From positions 310,001 to 374,000 of the forward strand of contig PTEX01000273.1 of NCBI GenBank assembly GCA_003342815.1: DNA of 64,000 nucleotides, read 5' to 3'. This stretch comes from Eudromia elegans. Taxonomy: Eukaryota > Chordata > Aves > Tinamiformes > Tinamidae. Under the pieces are notes generated by a model. It saw only the letters and a list, made by a program, of their open reading frames with translations, was not told the DNA's origin and ran no database searches. The translations under genes and the position numbers were made by a program. Shown here in pieces: positions 1 to 14,640 of this stretch; the stretch's first letter is position 1, and the number at the start of each line of letters is the position of its first letter.

Positions 1-2537
1 CATGGCCTACGTGGGCCCATTCTCTAACCTCCTCCCCTCCCTGCCACATCCTGGGAGGAACTGCTGCTTCCTCCACACAGAGAGAGACTTGTCACCTATG
101 ACGAACAATCGCATCTTCCCCCAGCCTGGAAGGGTCCACCAATATGGGCAGTGAAAACCCATGCACCTCTAGAGTGAAGAGAGGCCAGAACAGAGAAGGG
201 CATGGCAAGAAGGCGGAATGTTTCAGACAGAAACTTTAAACTGAAGATTGCGACACAGGGGTGTGACATACTTTTGCACGCAAAGTACAAATGTCTGAGG
301 AGGCAGCTAAGGAAGCACCAATACTCGGTGAGTCATGTTGCCAGCCAGAACACAGCCAAAAGTGGGCAATTCTTTCTACGTTGGCCATATTTTCTTCAAG
401 AGGAAGCCAGGTTTTAAAACACACACTGTCTGATACCTTATTTTTCTCCTGTGGGAACAAGGCTCTGGCAGACTTACACATCTCTAACGCAAGGGATGCA
501 GGAAATTTCAAACCTACAAACTAAGGAGCAAGTTGCCACAAGCAACCTTTTGCTGGCCCAGCAAACCATGATTTTCCTCTTAGCTGCCTGTGGAAGGCTG
601 CCTGCTCAAAAGCATCAACCTTTTACACAGTAGTTTATTTTATTTGCTAATAAACTAAGTCAACCAATTTATTTGCAAATGTCAACCTAGACAATTCCAC
701 AAACATCTTTTTCCAGCAATACAGGGCAGTTCCCCACCTTGTGAAATCTGGTAGCACTTTATAGACCTGCCCTGACAAGGATGTTGCTTAAAACGATTTA
801 AAACTAAGTGACCACACAATAACTTCAAGTTAAATCAGCGCGGTGCCAGAATCAAAATACAAGTGCTGTGTTCAAAATCTAGGATCACTGATTCTGGCCT
901 GCTCACACAAGTGCATTTAAAAATCTTACTCTAAAAACAAAACCCAAACTGCATAGACTTCATAGTATCCAAATGCCTGCACAGGCTCAGGTCTGGAATT
1001 TTCCATAAGTGCTTGACACAGTGCTATTAAAACACATTTAATCTTACATGTTCACAATCAGACTTTTATGACACTAAAGCAAATAAACCTAAGACCAATA
1101 TAAATTTCTTCCTTTGCACAAATATTGCTAATACCTTTCCCTAATTTTCATATTAGGGAAAGTCCCCCTTCATATTACTATGCTGTGATTCATCAGAACA
1201 GCTTTTGGTCATTTTGTTTTATTCTTTTCTTTGGTTCTTTTTTTTTTTTTTTTCCTTAGCACATAATTAAAAGTGACTTAAACACTGTTGAAAACAACTT
1301 TTTCATAAATGCTAAAACACAGAAGTGTGCAAAGAGAAATATTATTTGGACAAATCAGAAGGATAGTCAAGAAAGTTGCCTTGGAACACGTGCTTGATTG
1401 AAGCTGATGTGAATGAAAGGCAGATACACAAATGAATATTTATAAAATTCAGGTCTTAGAAAAATGTTCAACCTTGGTCACCTACAGAAAAAAGCCTGTC
1501 ACTACTGGGTTATTCTCAAGCAAACTTACTTTTTTTTAAAATGACCTTTTCAAGTATGTTATTAATTACTCAGGCTGCTTTAATCTAAATGGTCCTTCTA
1601 CTCTTAAGAAAAAGAAATCCAGCCTATTATGCAACTCGGACCAACAGGACACATGAGAAATATCTTGTTCCTTACTACTAGCAAACTCATCCAGCGCTGC
1701 AGCTCTGCCCCTGCAGTGCTTCTCAACTCTAAGACAGCAGCAATCACCAGAAGCCACTTGACTGAAAATTAACATCGCAGCAGCACTTCTGGGTTTGGCC
1801 AACACAAGCTCCATATTAATCTCGTTCAACTTCTGATCAAAAAGATTTTGCTTCAAATGTACACAGCTTTCTTTCCAAGGAAGACATAAATAATTAAGAA
1901 TGGAACAGTACCTTCTACTTCCTGAACACACTACCTTTAGCCCTCTGAAGCATATAAATTACTTCATTCTGTAGAGGATGACACTTTTCCTCACCTGCAA
2001 GAAAATAAACGTAGAGACCTTGGGCTTCCACGTGAGTTAAGTATGCAGCAGAAAATACTGAAAACCACAAGGATTATGCGGCCGATCCTTCACCAAGGAA
2101 GTCAATGAGAACTTTGCTACTTCTTGAAGATGGGTAGAAGATCAGGTTCTGCACATAAACTAGACCTATTTGCAAAATAAAGAATTTATATTCAAATCTG
2201 TGTTCCTCGGAAAATGGCAAATGCCATTCATGACAGAAACTTGTAATTATTGTTGCTACTTCCATGAGGCACAGTGACGGATCTGACTGCAATATTGCAA
2301 TTTTCTCATGAATCAGCACAGGGGCGCATGGAGGCCCAGACCCTTAGGCACTATTCCTTTATACCTGCACCTAAAACTGAAATGGAAAAATATTCCAGAA
2401 GTGGAAATTCTTCTAGCTGTATCTTACACCTGCGGAACCAAGGCAAAAGCAGACTAAATTGCCTGTTCAGGACCATAAGGCTTTGACAAATCTAGTAAGG
2501 AAGTCTGTGTCATCCAAATCACTCTGCAGCATCCACA

Positions 2538-2545
2538 TGACGTCA
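2538..2545. promoter_or_regulatory. Perfect CRE palindrome
   Basis: TGACGTCA, the full consensus for CREB/ATF binding, occurs once here in intron 1, outside any CpG-rich context. A single 8-mer can occur by chance in 64 kb, so function is unproven. Confidence 0.25.
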
Positions 2546-3259
2546 CCTTCTCCACCTCTCTCTTATTCACATCCTAGTTGTTTTCCCTACCATCTCCCTG
2601 TTGTTTCAGGTATCAACTTGTCCTTGTTTTCAAAAAATGACTCTATTTTCATCATAACGCTAACGAGTCATGCCGATAACGCACACAGCTTCTAAATACT
2701 ACACGAATTTGTTCACCTAATGCTGGCATGTGTTTAGCACTGAATTGTGATCTTTGTGCAGAGCGCCTACGATTCCTCTTGAACTTGAGGCAGACTCAGG
2801 TGTGTTTGTTTACGCACAGACGAGACTGTCAGAACTTCTGGGTACATTTTCAGGTATACACATGCTTTCATGGTGCTTTCTTCTTATTCGGAGAGTTAAA
2901 CCCCCACCTCAGTCACTAAAAAAGATCCTTTTTATAAAGAGAACTTCACAATCTAGTTGTATAGCGCAAAGGCTGTAGGTACACATGCTTCATTTTCATT
3001 CCTCAAGACCACATTAAGACCCATCTCATGAACAACCACCTAATTTCCAGACGTAAAGAGCAACTTGAACCTGCAACAAGCCAGCCACTGGCAACAAGCC
3101 CGCTCATAAGAGGCATGTTTATTTTTAGCTTGTATACTATACAAGTTTGTCCCTTAGACAAAACTGTATACACTTATTCTTTGCCTAAAAATAATTTACG
3201 GGCAGGCTTAGGGAAATAAAAATATGTGATTACATTCAATAGTCCTTTTCTTGGGAAAA

Positions 3260-3289
3260 GGAAAAAAAAATCCCACAGATTTTTTTTCC
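3260..3289. repeat. A/T-armed inverted repeat
   Basis: GGAAAAAAAAATC is followed after five bases by GATTTTTTTTCC, giving a near-perfect stem of about 12 pairs with one unpaired A. It could form a hairpin in single strands. No transposon termini accompany it. Confidence 0.6.
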
Positions 3290-3995
3290 AACAAGCCAAT
3301 TCTTGAATATTCAAGAAAGAGCACGCACTGCTAATGAATCATTATAAGTGCATATGCATTCACACCCTCTCTTCTCGAGATAGATGTCAATGTGAATAAC
3401 ACAGAAAATACCTCACCACAAGTGTTGAACATTGCTTGCCCTGTGTAACTCAATTACTACTTTGACTTTACACAAGAATGAATAATGTACAGTATCATAC
3501 GCTGGTTGTGACTGCTTGCTTTGAAGAGGAAGCAGAGACCAATTCATCTTTAAACCTTTTTTTATAAGCAACACCTCTAACTTAAGACTTAATTTTCTCC
3601 TAACAGCAGCTGTCATCACACCATCTGGTGCTTTAGAGACACAGGATGGCATATAATTACCTCTATCCACTATTAACACAGTTCAGTTTCTTCAGAGGTA
3701 AGAACTACACAAATACCCACTCCTTTGCTCCTTACTTCGTGCGCTGCTGGGCTTCCCTCTTGACAAAAGTAAAGCAGCATTACTGAAACTCAACCTTATG
3801 CAGGCCAATATGGTATCAACATTTTCACTGTTTCAAAGCCAATCTTCACTTTTCGAGCTTCATAAAAAGCCAAAATTCCCTATGGAACTTTGGAGTTGAT
3901 ATGAAACATTTCATTACAAGTATGACCAAGGTAACAGTTCCTCACTTCCTGCACTGGACTGGTAAGGATATTGCTTCATTGAAAGGGTTTCACTA

Positions 3996-4040
3996 AAGGA
4001 AGAGGAAGGAAAAAAAAAAAAAAAAAAAGAGAAAAAAAAT
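3996..4040. repeat. Purine tract with A19 run
   Basis: A tract made almost only of A and G contains a 19-base A run at 4010-4028. No retroposon body is recognised on its 5' side. Confidence 0.7.
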
Positions 4041-7000
4041 CTCAGCTCTCCAGGGATGTGTCTGTAAAAAGAGCAGCTCTATAGTCAACATACAAACCAA
4101 TATAACAAAGGCATTGACGTGGACTAAAAAACTATAGTAAGTTAGAAAAGTCACTTGTTAACAAAGCTGCATTTGTGTAGAGAACACAGAGCCCTGATTG
4201 TGACCCAGACTTCCTGTGCTATTGCTTCATGGCATGACCATGGCTGCAGAGAGCCCATCAATGCTCCTGATTAAGGGAGACACAAAGCAGCAAGCATTAA
4301 ACGGGGCTATTTCACTCCATTATCAACTTACAAACTAGCGCAGCAATGCAGAAAATGCACTTCAACATTTAGCTTTAAGTGCTAGGGCAGCTCTACAGAA
4401 GCTACGTTGGAATCATGGCCATTACTACTTAAGTAATTGGTACCAAGATCAGCTGTAGGTACCTACCGGAGCTTAATCGTTTGGCTCTGTTACTGCTAAG
4501 GGACCCAAGTCCCAGCAGGGGCAGCCCTCATCAACTCTCCACAGCAAGCTCCCACCGGGGCTCGTGGCAACCCAAGAGACCGTACTCAGCTGGAGTCCAA
4601 GCACACAAGGCGTTTTAGAGCGTGTTTAATTTTAAACACATGGAGACTTTTCTCCGGTTCATATGGAGCTGTGTTTCCCAAGTTCAACACGGGACTGCCA
4701 ACCTTGCCAAAGCAAAATCTCCTATTTAGAATCAAGCAACGTCAGGAGCTAAACCTCTAAGGAAAAAGTTACACATTCTGATATTATGCGAGTCAAGTCA
4801 TCAAGTTTTAGAAATCCAACACTCAGTCTTTTGGCTTCATTATCTTTGGTCATGATCTCATGGCTTAAACTTAGATCACCGAAACCCTCCAAGCCTCCTG
4901 TGCCTTTAAACGTACTCACACGTATAGAGCAAACGCCTCCTGTGCCGAGCAGCCGCTATCGCGACCGCTTGTTTGGCAAGGACCGGCACACGCTGATAAG
5001 AGCAGCAAGACTCACGTTCAGGAACGGGCCTGTTGGGTGGCACTGCCTGCAGTTCAGAAGGGATCTTTGTAACCACTCGCTAAGCTGAAAGTAACACGTT
5101 ACCCGAGAAGTATTATTTTTTAAACTGTAAAGACCCAGAACAAGTAAGACATTCCAAAATTAAAACTTCTTTTAACTCAGGATATGACCAAGTGCTCAGG
5201 ATCTTTACAAGCATCTTTAGGGTGACAGCTTTCTGACTCCTTTGGACTACAACATCCTACAAATCCACAGAGCACAAAAGGGCTTGGCTGAATTAATCTG
5301 AGTCCAAATCTGCACCAGCAAAATCAAAGCGAGATTAATTAATACTTAACTATTCACACAAAGCCCAGGTTCTTTGTTTCATTATGTTGAAATGCAACTA
5401 GGCACACAGAGGTAGCTCCTTTAAAAGAAAACTGAAAACTAGGGGTGTGATTAGTGGGAGCACTAGTGCCTACAGCAGCAGTGAAGAAACCAAGCGCCCA
5501 AGAAAGGTAATAGATATTGATCCAGAACAAAATTTTGTGTTTTTATCAACATCTGAAATGAACTGACACAATACAGATGTGCTGCTGCGAGGGAAACACA
5601 GCTTATGAAATGAGTTCATATGACTGCTTACCTATTTCAGACCGGTGCAAATACCATTTGGCCTTTATGCAAGTTTTCTTGAAGAGCACCAATTTTCTGT
5701 GTGGTGAGAAAAGCACGACACCAGCTCTTTTCAAAACTATCTTAAAAAATGGGCATGCCATGCTGTATCTTAGTCTGTCCCGCATGGCAAAGATGAAAAT
5801 CAGGAAAAACCTCTTTTCTCATTCATCTGAGAGCCCAAATGAGTAACTTTTATTTACAGCCACTAAGAGTTCCCATTTCCATTACATATTTTTGTTCTCC
5901 TCAATGAGCCACCTATCCAGGATGGAATTTAAGCCTTCAGCTATTTTTTTTGTTAGTTTTGTTTGGGATGGTTTCTGAGCTGGCAGCACACTTCCCAGGA
6001 TATTGATGAATAATCAAATTAAGATACAATGGCTTTTGTTTCAGTTAACTCCAGGTACAGAAAATCAGAAGTAAAAAGGAATGAAGAAACAAATGAATTG
6101 TGGGGCGTGTTTATTTTTAAATAATACTGAAATAATTGTTGTATGCTTTCTCCAGGGAAAGACATTCCTCTGGTTCTGTCCAATTTACTTTTATATAAGA
6201 AATAAAAAAAAAAATTGTCACTTGCAAAATACAAGTGTGCAGCATTAGCACTGCAAAGGACAACAGGATACTATATGAAGACAACAAATGTTGTATTTAA
6301 TTCTACAGCTGCAGTGAGTACAAGGTAACATTTTCCCCCACTTTTCTCCTCTTTGTTGGAATAAACAGAAAGGAAGCAAAAGCACAGAGCATTGTAACTG
6401 GATTACAATAAGATCTCAAACTAAATCTCAGCTGCACACTCATCTGCAAAAGAAGTGACAACACAGGCAGTTGTAGCTTTCAGCTTACTAATACAGCTTC
6501 GTCTTTTTGCAACAGGTTAAAGGAGCATTCTACCTCCCAAATAATTCTCAGGCCTCTTCCACAGGTCAGCATCTAGATAATGAGTTTCCTAATGATCCCA
6601 AGCACAGGCTACCTCATGCAGTCTCAGGCAAAGCACTCACAGAGTGCTCCTCAATCCTCCCTCTTCTAACAGCTAAACAGACCTGATAAAATCCCAGCTG
6701 CTTCCCAAAGGGCAAACACTGGGACATCCACCACTCTCCTCTACAGGAAGAGCAACTCTTCAGTGGTTGCTAGTTATGCTAGTGTAATGTCTAGAGCAAA
6801 ATTACGGGAGATGATCACATAGTGACAACATTACAGAATTTCACCATCAATAAACAATCCCAGTTACCCTCAGGATACGAACAGGAGAGCATTTCCCATA
6901 TGTGATAAGAATTACAAAGAAAGAAAAGTTTGGGTTTAATTTGTTCATTTAGTTGGTTAGCTCTCAGATGCGCTGCCGTTGTCCTATGAGTAGCAGGCAC

Positions 7001-10000
7001 TTACCTGTCCTATAGGGAGAGCTGAGCACAGACTCGTGGCAGGAGCATTTCAAAACACTAACTGCCAATGCGGGCAGGTCATTAAACATGATTATATAGT
7101 CAAAAGAGTTGGTGAAGCACTGCAGGAGCACTTTACAGTTACCAAAGACAGCAGAGCTGGCCTCTATGGCAGGGCAAAAGCACCAGCTCAGTGTCGGACA
7201 CAAGTTCCTCTTAACTCCTTCCCCCAGGAAGGCCTCAGGCGATTCCCTCAGTGACTGAATGCCGTGCTCAGTCACTCTAATTGCCCCAGTGTTCACAGCC
7301 CTGAGTCCCTCTGGCCCCTTCGTTTCAGTCAACAATTAATGCACACCTACTATGTGCGCTGCCCCCACCTACACGAGCTCCTGAACAAATGTGGCATATG
7401 CCAAGTACCCAAAGTCCTGCTGCCTTCCAGCAAAATGACAGAAGTCCCAGCAAAACAGCAGAGCTTTTGCGGCCTCTGACTGCATAAAGCAACTGGCACT
7501 TTCCAAATCAAAAGTCTGCAAGCAATACGGCTGCTTCAGTAGGCAGCACAGGAGCACCAGCATTTCAACAACTTGGATTTACCAGAGTCCAGAAGCATCC
7601 AGGAAACAGTAGATGCTGCGTTGCTATCTGAAGATAAAAAGAAAGCTTAGCAGCAAGAGCACAATGCAGGAGTTTCATGCCTCTACAGTAAGCAATTTGC
7701 CTATCCATTGGTTCCTGTACAAGAGCCCAGGGAGTGGAACTCAGTTTACTGTGGTACCAGAGCTGCAGTCATTTAGGTACCAAATCACCAAAGCAGGAAG
7801 GTGGCAAAAACAAACCAAACCAAAAAACACCGAAACACAACATAGAACTTGGCCGTAGAGACTCCAAACTAACCGAATCAGAAAAAAAATCACTATTTTT
7901 GCAGCAAACACTAAGCAATTTTACAGCATAATACTATCTGCTATCTGCTTCAACTTTTCCAATTGGACATATATTAGCAACATAATTGCATGGGGAAAGA
8001 GTGCTGCCAGGAAAATTATGCTTTTTAGCACAGATTTGCCACATTGAATAGTTTGTTTATTCCCCAAAATGGATTATTAAGTACCACATGGCCAAATAAG
8101 ACTCTCAGAGTTTAAACAACAAAGAGCTCACTTCATCAGCTATTCTTCGCGGTATACACTTTGAAAAGAAACAGGAAATGCCACCCTTCAAAGCCCTGCT
8201 GTAAAAGCCACGCTGATTTTCTTCTGCGGAACATACCAGGCTAAATCGCTACACGGAGCGAACAAACCTATTCATTGTAGTTATCAACAGAAAGCTGTAA
8301 TAAGGAGATAAACCGAAATTACAACACCATAGCCTATATTTAATAAGGGGAAGAGAACCAAAAAGAAAACCGACAAAACAAGAAGTTTGACCTATGGAGT
8401 CTTTGTCCTGACGTGAACTTCACGGGCTCGCCAGCTTGTCTTCCTCAAGACCCAAATAAAAATATATCCTAGGCAAGATACACGGTTCTTCTTTGACCCA
8501 CTGAAATGGGAAAAGAAAAAATCCTAGGTCGCCCACTGTTTTCATTAACTTGAACAAATGAATGATGAAGAAAAACAAAGGGTTTTGATTTTTCCTCAGA
8601 ATAAACAACTTAAACATATTTGGTACAAGACTGGGATAGCTTTTCTTAACCTAATCAGATTAAATATTGCAATGATGGACTGAACAACAGCAACTGAGAC
8701 CAAATAACCCATTCATGTAAAAATGCAAACATCAGTAAATTTTCAACGCAAGGAAAAAGCTTCCCATACCTCCTCTGTAACCAAAACCAGCCAACTGCAC
8801 TGAATGCAAAGAGAAGGCACAAGAACCCTCCCAAAGTAGTTTGGTGTTTCTGTTACCAAGTTCAGGGAGAAGGTTATATACAAGCAATACACAACATTAG
8901 AAACACAGAAGACTGACCTAGCACCATTTTCAGAATCTAACAGCCTATAAAGAACTACAGTAATGCTGACTCCAAAAGACTTGATCAAAATAAGCTTTAC
9001 AAAGCCCTTTGCAACGTGCTAGGTAACAAGAGGACAGCGGGAATTCTATGTCTAGATTCAGCAGTAACTTTCAGGAGCACCCAGTCTGATGACGCCGGCT
9101 GAAGTCCTCCACCAACTGAGACCAGGGCTCTATTTGAGGTTATGATATGAACACCAAAATCAGTTCTGACTTTGAGACCAACAGCAGTCTTGGACAAACA
9201 TGTGCCATTCCACCACTGCAACCATGTCAATTGGTTAAAAAAAATCATAGGAAGTTTAACAATTATTCCAGTATAGAGGTGAAATATCATCAATAAAATC
9301 CTTTGGTAAGCTTTCTGAGGATGGGAATGTAGCGATGCCCCCAGGGAAACAACGAACAACCCAACGTTTTCCTCTGCTAAAGGTACGTGGCATCCCCTGT
9401 AAGGGCATTCTCCAAAGCAAAACAAAGAGACTTTTGTATCAACATTCTCATATCACTGGGCTATAATAAAGGTTTAGGGAAAAGATCCAAGAATATATAA
9501 GAAGAAACAACGTTAACACATCAAAGTGCACTTAGCCTTTTATTTCCCGAGTCTTCAACTCGGCAGTTAACCAGTCACATGCCATTAGTCAGGATTACAC
9601 AGGTGAAAATGCAGGTTAGTTCCTGAGGTCTGCAGCCAAGCTCTCCTCTCCTCCTTCCCCACAGGAAAGCAAAAGCCAGTGCTTTCACTGAAAGATTTAC
9701 TCTTCAGTATTCACCTTTGGCGTTCAACGTTTGATATTCAACATTTACTCTGACTAAAAACAACAACAAAAAAAACCCACAGAGCAAAGCAGGATGATAA
9801 GATGAGGAGGACATATCTTTCAAAGAAAGTCTGATATCATACACCAAATAAATGATCTACTAAAGCAACTTATGTATATGCTGTCTGTTCAACACAACAC
9901 ATTAACATGCAAATGTAGGGTTCTATGCACCTTTGAAGCCTGATGCTCCACTGAATGGTAGGGATTGATAGAGTTTATCTTCTTAGGGTGCTTTCCCTCA

Positions 10001-12569
10001 TTTGCCAGCATGTCATTAATCCTAAAAGGGAAGAAAAAGGTGCTATATTGACTCTCACATCTAGGCTGTGACCCAGTGAGCTGAAATACATACACTGGAG
10101 GCAGGGTCAAATTCTGCTTCAGGTTCATTAGATTTGAATCTTCGTTTCAGAAAAATCATAGCAATGACCACCATTAACAACTTCTGAACTTTTTCTTCCA
10201 CACAAAAGAATCTGCTGTTTGCCTCGGGCAAGTATTTTTTTTTTTAAAAAAACACCTCCAAATTGCTAAGCATAGTTGCTTCTTTGTAGCAAAAGAATAA
10301 CTAGGAACAGACCTGTTCATTAGCAAAAATGGCCAGTTCTTATAAAAAACACTTAGGTGCTAACCCACTTACACAAAATAAAAATGCTAACTTCAATTAG
10401 TAAAAGCAAATACACACTAATCCCTGACATGTCTCAAACCTGAACCAAACTAACCACTGTTACTATTAAGTCATTCAGCACGTTATCAAGTTTCTCCAGC
10501 ATCACTCCTGAATGAGACAGCCCTGCAACAAACCCTTAATTTTCTGAAAAACAAACAAACAAACAACCATTCTTACAGGCTAGAATGAAAAACCATCACT
10601 TAGAAGCAAAGGAAATCTGCACCTAATCGGAGAATAAGTACCACATACATCTGTAGAACAAATATCCTCACAGAATGACAGAATCTTTACAGCTGAAATA
10701 ATTCATCAGCTCTGCCTGGTCAGTCATTAGTTTGTAGTGGGAAAATGTCAGAGCAATCACGATTTCTCTGAAATCGTTATGCCCTATAGAATAGCCAGGA
10801 AATGTGTAATTCATTCAGTTCTACACCACCTAACCAACTTAAGACATCAAAAATAAGTATAGGCTATATTTTAACCTACGTGAAATTACAATCTTTACTA
10901 CTGACTTTGCAGAAATAAGCCTAGGATTGAATAGTGTGTTCTCCCTCAACATACTACTCCCTTTAACTGGTATATTTAGAAATACTGGCAAGCTCAGTGT
11001 TGTTCTTTACTCATTTCTTCTAGCCCTTCCCAATAGTGCTTTTCCTATATACTTTCCAAACACAATGCTCAATTTTGCAATGCAACAAAATCATTATATC
11101 CATTTCTTCAGCACAGATAATTTACTTCACAAGAAAGACCTAGAAGAGAGTTAATATCAGATCCCAAACCACATTCAAACTATAAAAGCTGCATCCCAGC
11201 CAAAATGATAATCCAATTAACCCATCTTAATCAGTGGTCTGTCCAAAAAAAGTTTTTATTAAATATTATCCATGGAGAACACTCACATTTATATCTGAGA
11301 CATACACAGGACATCTTAGATAAGTAAAATATGCAATTCAGGCAAAATTTGAAAAAAGGAAAATAAAAAATGTGCAATATTGGTTATTTGCCAAGAACTG
11401 CTACCTCAAGATCTAGCCATCCTTTTTTAGGCCTCACTGGTGGTTTAAAGCTGTTATGGAGCTGTCACGTCATGACTAATATGAGAAAGAAGATAAAGAG
11501 AAATGACAGGACACCACCTAGCCCTCTCATACAAGCAAGGAGCTATAATCAACCCAGCAAGTTTTGACGGAACACCCCAAACCTGTGCAGTAGCCAGAAA
11601 CAGCAACGTAAGGACGGTAATTCTTCCCTCTTCCAGCAGAAGTCTTAATTCACAGCAACTTTTTACCTCCTTAACTTTTACCAGGGCTCCACCCAAAACT
11701 ACATTTCTAGCTCAGACTGTGATTCACAAGGAGCAACCCGAGCCCTGAAAAGGTCTGAGATGAAACCACACGAGGTGACACACCTCCCAGACACTCAGGG
11801 AAGCACCAGGGAGGCCCTTAAGCAAGGACTGTATCTATGTATTAACCATCTGCGAGCTTTCCTTGAACAATCTCCTAAAGCCAAAAGAAAAATTAAATAA
11901 ATAGGCAAAAGGGTCACGAGAAGCAAACGTGGTGTTGCTAAGATGAAGCTTAAAGCTCATCTAAAATCACCACCACGGAAGCACTACGTGGCACAACTGA
12001 ACCAACCGAAGCAATTTCTGTGGAGGGGCCCCAAACTTTCTTTCCCACCATGTGCAATATACCAGGACAGCAAATACACACTGAAAAGTTGCACGATTTC
12101 TCAGGTTCCTCATGAGTCTAGCTTATCTGATAAGGGTATTAAGCCACACACAGTGAGTTCTATCAGCAATATAGTGTGAGCACTATTTCTTCAAACTCGT
12201 ACCGAAGCATGGGCTTTACCAGGAAACCAGAAAAGTATGTTCCTTCAGGCTGATAAAATAATCACAAATCATTTCACTGGTCAATAAACTGTCCAAATGA
12301 CTAAAAAAAAAGGCAAGCCTCGCTTTCCTTCTGCCCTCTTCTCCTCCATTTCCTTTATCCAAAGTAGTTTTATGTGAGGATTTCACAGCACCTTCCACCT
12401 CCACAGAAGGGCAAAAAAAAATTGAGCACTTCAGACAAAAGCACGAGCCGTTTGGTTTAAAAAGTAACTGGGTCTGGCTATGCTTTCCGATGCAAATCCT
12501 TTCACTGGGCAGCCGACTGTGCAAGAACTCCAGAAAACAAAAGCCTATCGAAGAGGTTTGCAGAGTCAC

Positions 12570-12930
12570 CTCGATATCTTCCGTTCACAAGGGGCAGAGC
12601 AACCCAACCGCGCCGCACCAGCGATCCTCAAGCGTTCACCCAGGAACCTACTGAGACCGGTGCGCTTGGACCTCTCGCTTCACGGTGGGAAGAGGGCGCT
12701 CACAGCAGCGTGCCCGGGCTCTGTGCTGGGCTTTGGCCTCGTGTCACCTCCCACGGCCACCCGTGGCCTGCAGGACACCAAGGAGCCCAGCACACCATAG
12801 AGGGGGAGCTGCATGCCCAAGAGCGGCTCTTGCAAACCCTCTGCTTGCCTGCTTCAGTGCAGCGAAACAGATGGACTGAAATCACCTCCACCTCCAAGGT
12901 GTCTGCGTCCACGCGGATGCACCTTCCCAC
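12570..12930. other. GC-richer intronic patch
   Basis: About 0.35 kb of higher GC content inside intron 1 with overlapping open frames of 64-106 codons on both strands. No domain, splice structure or repeat family is recognised, so it is reported as composition only. Confidence 0.3.
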
Positions 12931-13959
12931 CCCTGAAAAAGCACCTCTGGTCTCCTCTCACCCAGTGAAAATACATATAAATAAGAAAATCTGATTAAGC
13001 AATACAGCTTACAAGCAAACTGTCCACACTTGTATGGACACACATCTGTACAATTATGGAAAACACCAAGAAAAAAATGCAGCTGTTTCAACAGAGTTAA
13101 CTGTACCTCTACTGGGACTGTTCCACAAGGAGTTAAAGGGGAAAGAAAGACTCAGAAGAAACCATGATTTTTATATTGGTGGGGTTCTCATAGCTCTCCT
13201 ATTGCTGTAGTCAGACTCAACATACCTAAAAAACCACAAGCAGATCCTGCATAACGTACAGCTTCTATTGCTAATTTCTATAGTTGTGTTTTATAGCTTT
13301 AAGAGAATTCTTGTACCATTTTATAATATCCATGGTGCCAGCAGGGCTGCTAGGCTCCAGCCCAGTTATGACTGTGCTCCAGTTATACAAATGCATCTTA
13401 TGAAAGGCACATGTGAAATATATGCAGTAGGCAGTGGAGATTACGTGCTACCAAGGAGCCGAGCACCATTTCCCGTCTTACAGAAACAAACCTACAACAA
13501 CTTTTATCTGACCCTGACTCAGTAAGTCTGGAGTCCCCAGAAACATTTTCTGCTCAAACCATGGTGCTAATGAACGCAAAAATAACTTTCGACAGAACAG
13601 CCAATGGTTTTGACGAGATTTCAGTGAGAAGCATGCACACCTCACAAGCTGCTGAGCGGGCAGCCAACGGCAGCAGCTGAGCGAGGCACCAGCCCTCGCT
13701 GGCAGAGGTGTGCATTTGGAGGTCCTCGAAAAGCGTAACGCTGAAGCCATCACTTAAGGGATGATGGGTTTGCCCCACTGGTCTGAAATGCAACATCTAA
13801 TCCAACACTACAAACCAGAACATTAGATGGGTGCTTATACACCTATAGAACACTTGCAATGAACACACAGAGGCATCTGAGGCTGTTTCAAACTCCCAAG
13901 TTTTCCTGCACAGCATTACCACAACTCATTGACATCAATTCTGTAGATTATCAGCATCA

Positions 13960-14640
13960 CCAAATGCTCCCTTTGGGGCCAAACGCTTCCCTACACCAGG
14001 GCTGCATCGGTGCAGGGCATGGCGATACTCTCAAGGGGCTCCTTGAATGAGGCTGCACCGGGCAGCAGTCATCGGCCCAATGCTGTAGCTCAGGAGAGCA
14101 TTTGCTTCCTGCAAGCTGCCTATCTGGAAGCCTCCGCAAACACCATCTCCGACAGCTCCCCGGAGCTGAGCTCAAAACCTCCAAACGCATTTTGCCCCAG
14201 CATCCTTCCCGCAAAGGGAGCTTCAGGCACTTGCTCCTTCAGGACACGTGCCGAGAACCATGTGCCAGCAGAGCTGCTCTTCAGGCACTTAAGCAAATAC
14301 ACCCAAGTACAGAGAGCGCCCGTTCTGAGCTCAAGCAGTACCGCTAGACACAGCGGCGAGCGGTCACACAGCACGTCTTGCCCTCCGGTGTGCGGCAAAT
14401 CCCTACGCAACGTGAGCAAACCTCAGACGAAGCTCCACACGATCCTCCTGCAGCAGCCACGCTCCATACTATCCACCCACCTGGACAGAGAGCGGACAGA
14501 GCAACCTCCGACCCCCCTGCTATGCAGGGACACTGGTCACAAACCGCATGTGCAGGGCAAAGCAATTCCTCACGTAAGGAAAAGAGGGTGAACTCAACTT
14601 CTCCATCCCCTTCTGCTGCTCCCGAAGCCAAAACCGCAGC
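13960..14640. other. GC-richer intronic block, multi-frame open
   Basis: This is about 0.7 kb of raised GC content and moderate CpG density, open in several frames at once (193 codons on plus at 14010-14591, 111 codons on plus, 99 and 95 codons on minus). Openness in many frames argues for base composition rather than coding. A donor-like CACGTAAGGA at 14571 was noted, but no protein family is recognised. Confidence 0.4.

Noticed and set aside
9000-9425. 142-codon minus-strand frame in the sense of MYO10 transcription
   Set aside because: It does not match the expected myosin-X exon 2 residues or any family I know, and lies in intron-like sequence.
10670-10710. CACAGAATGACAGAATC, resembling the antisense CR1 tail
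   Set aside because: The similarity stops after about 17 bases and the GGTTGGAA block that should follow is missing.
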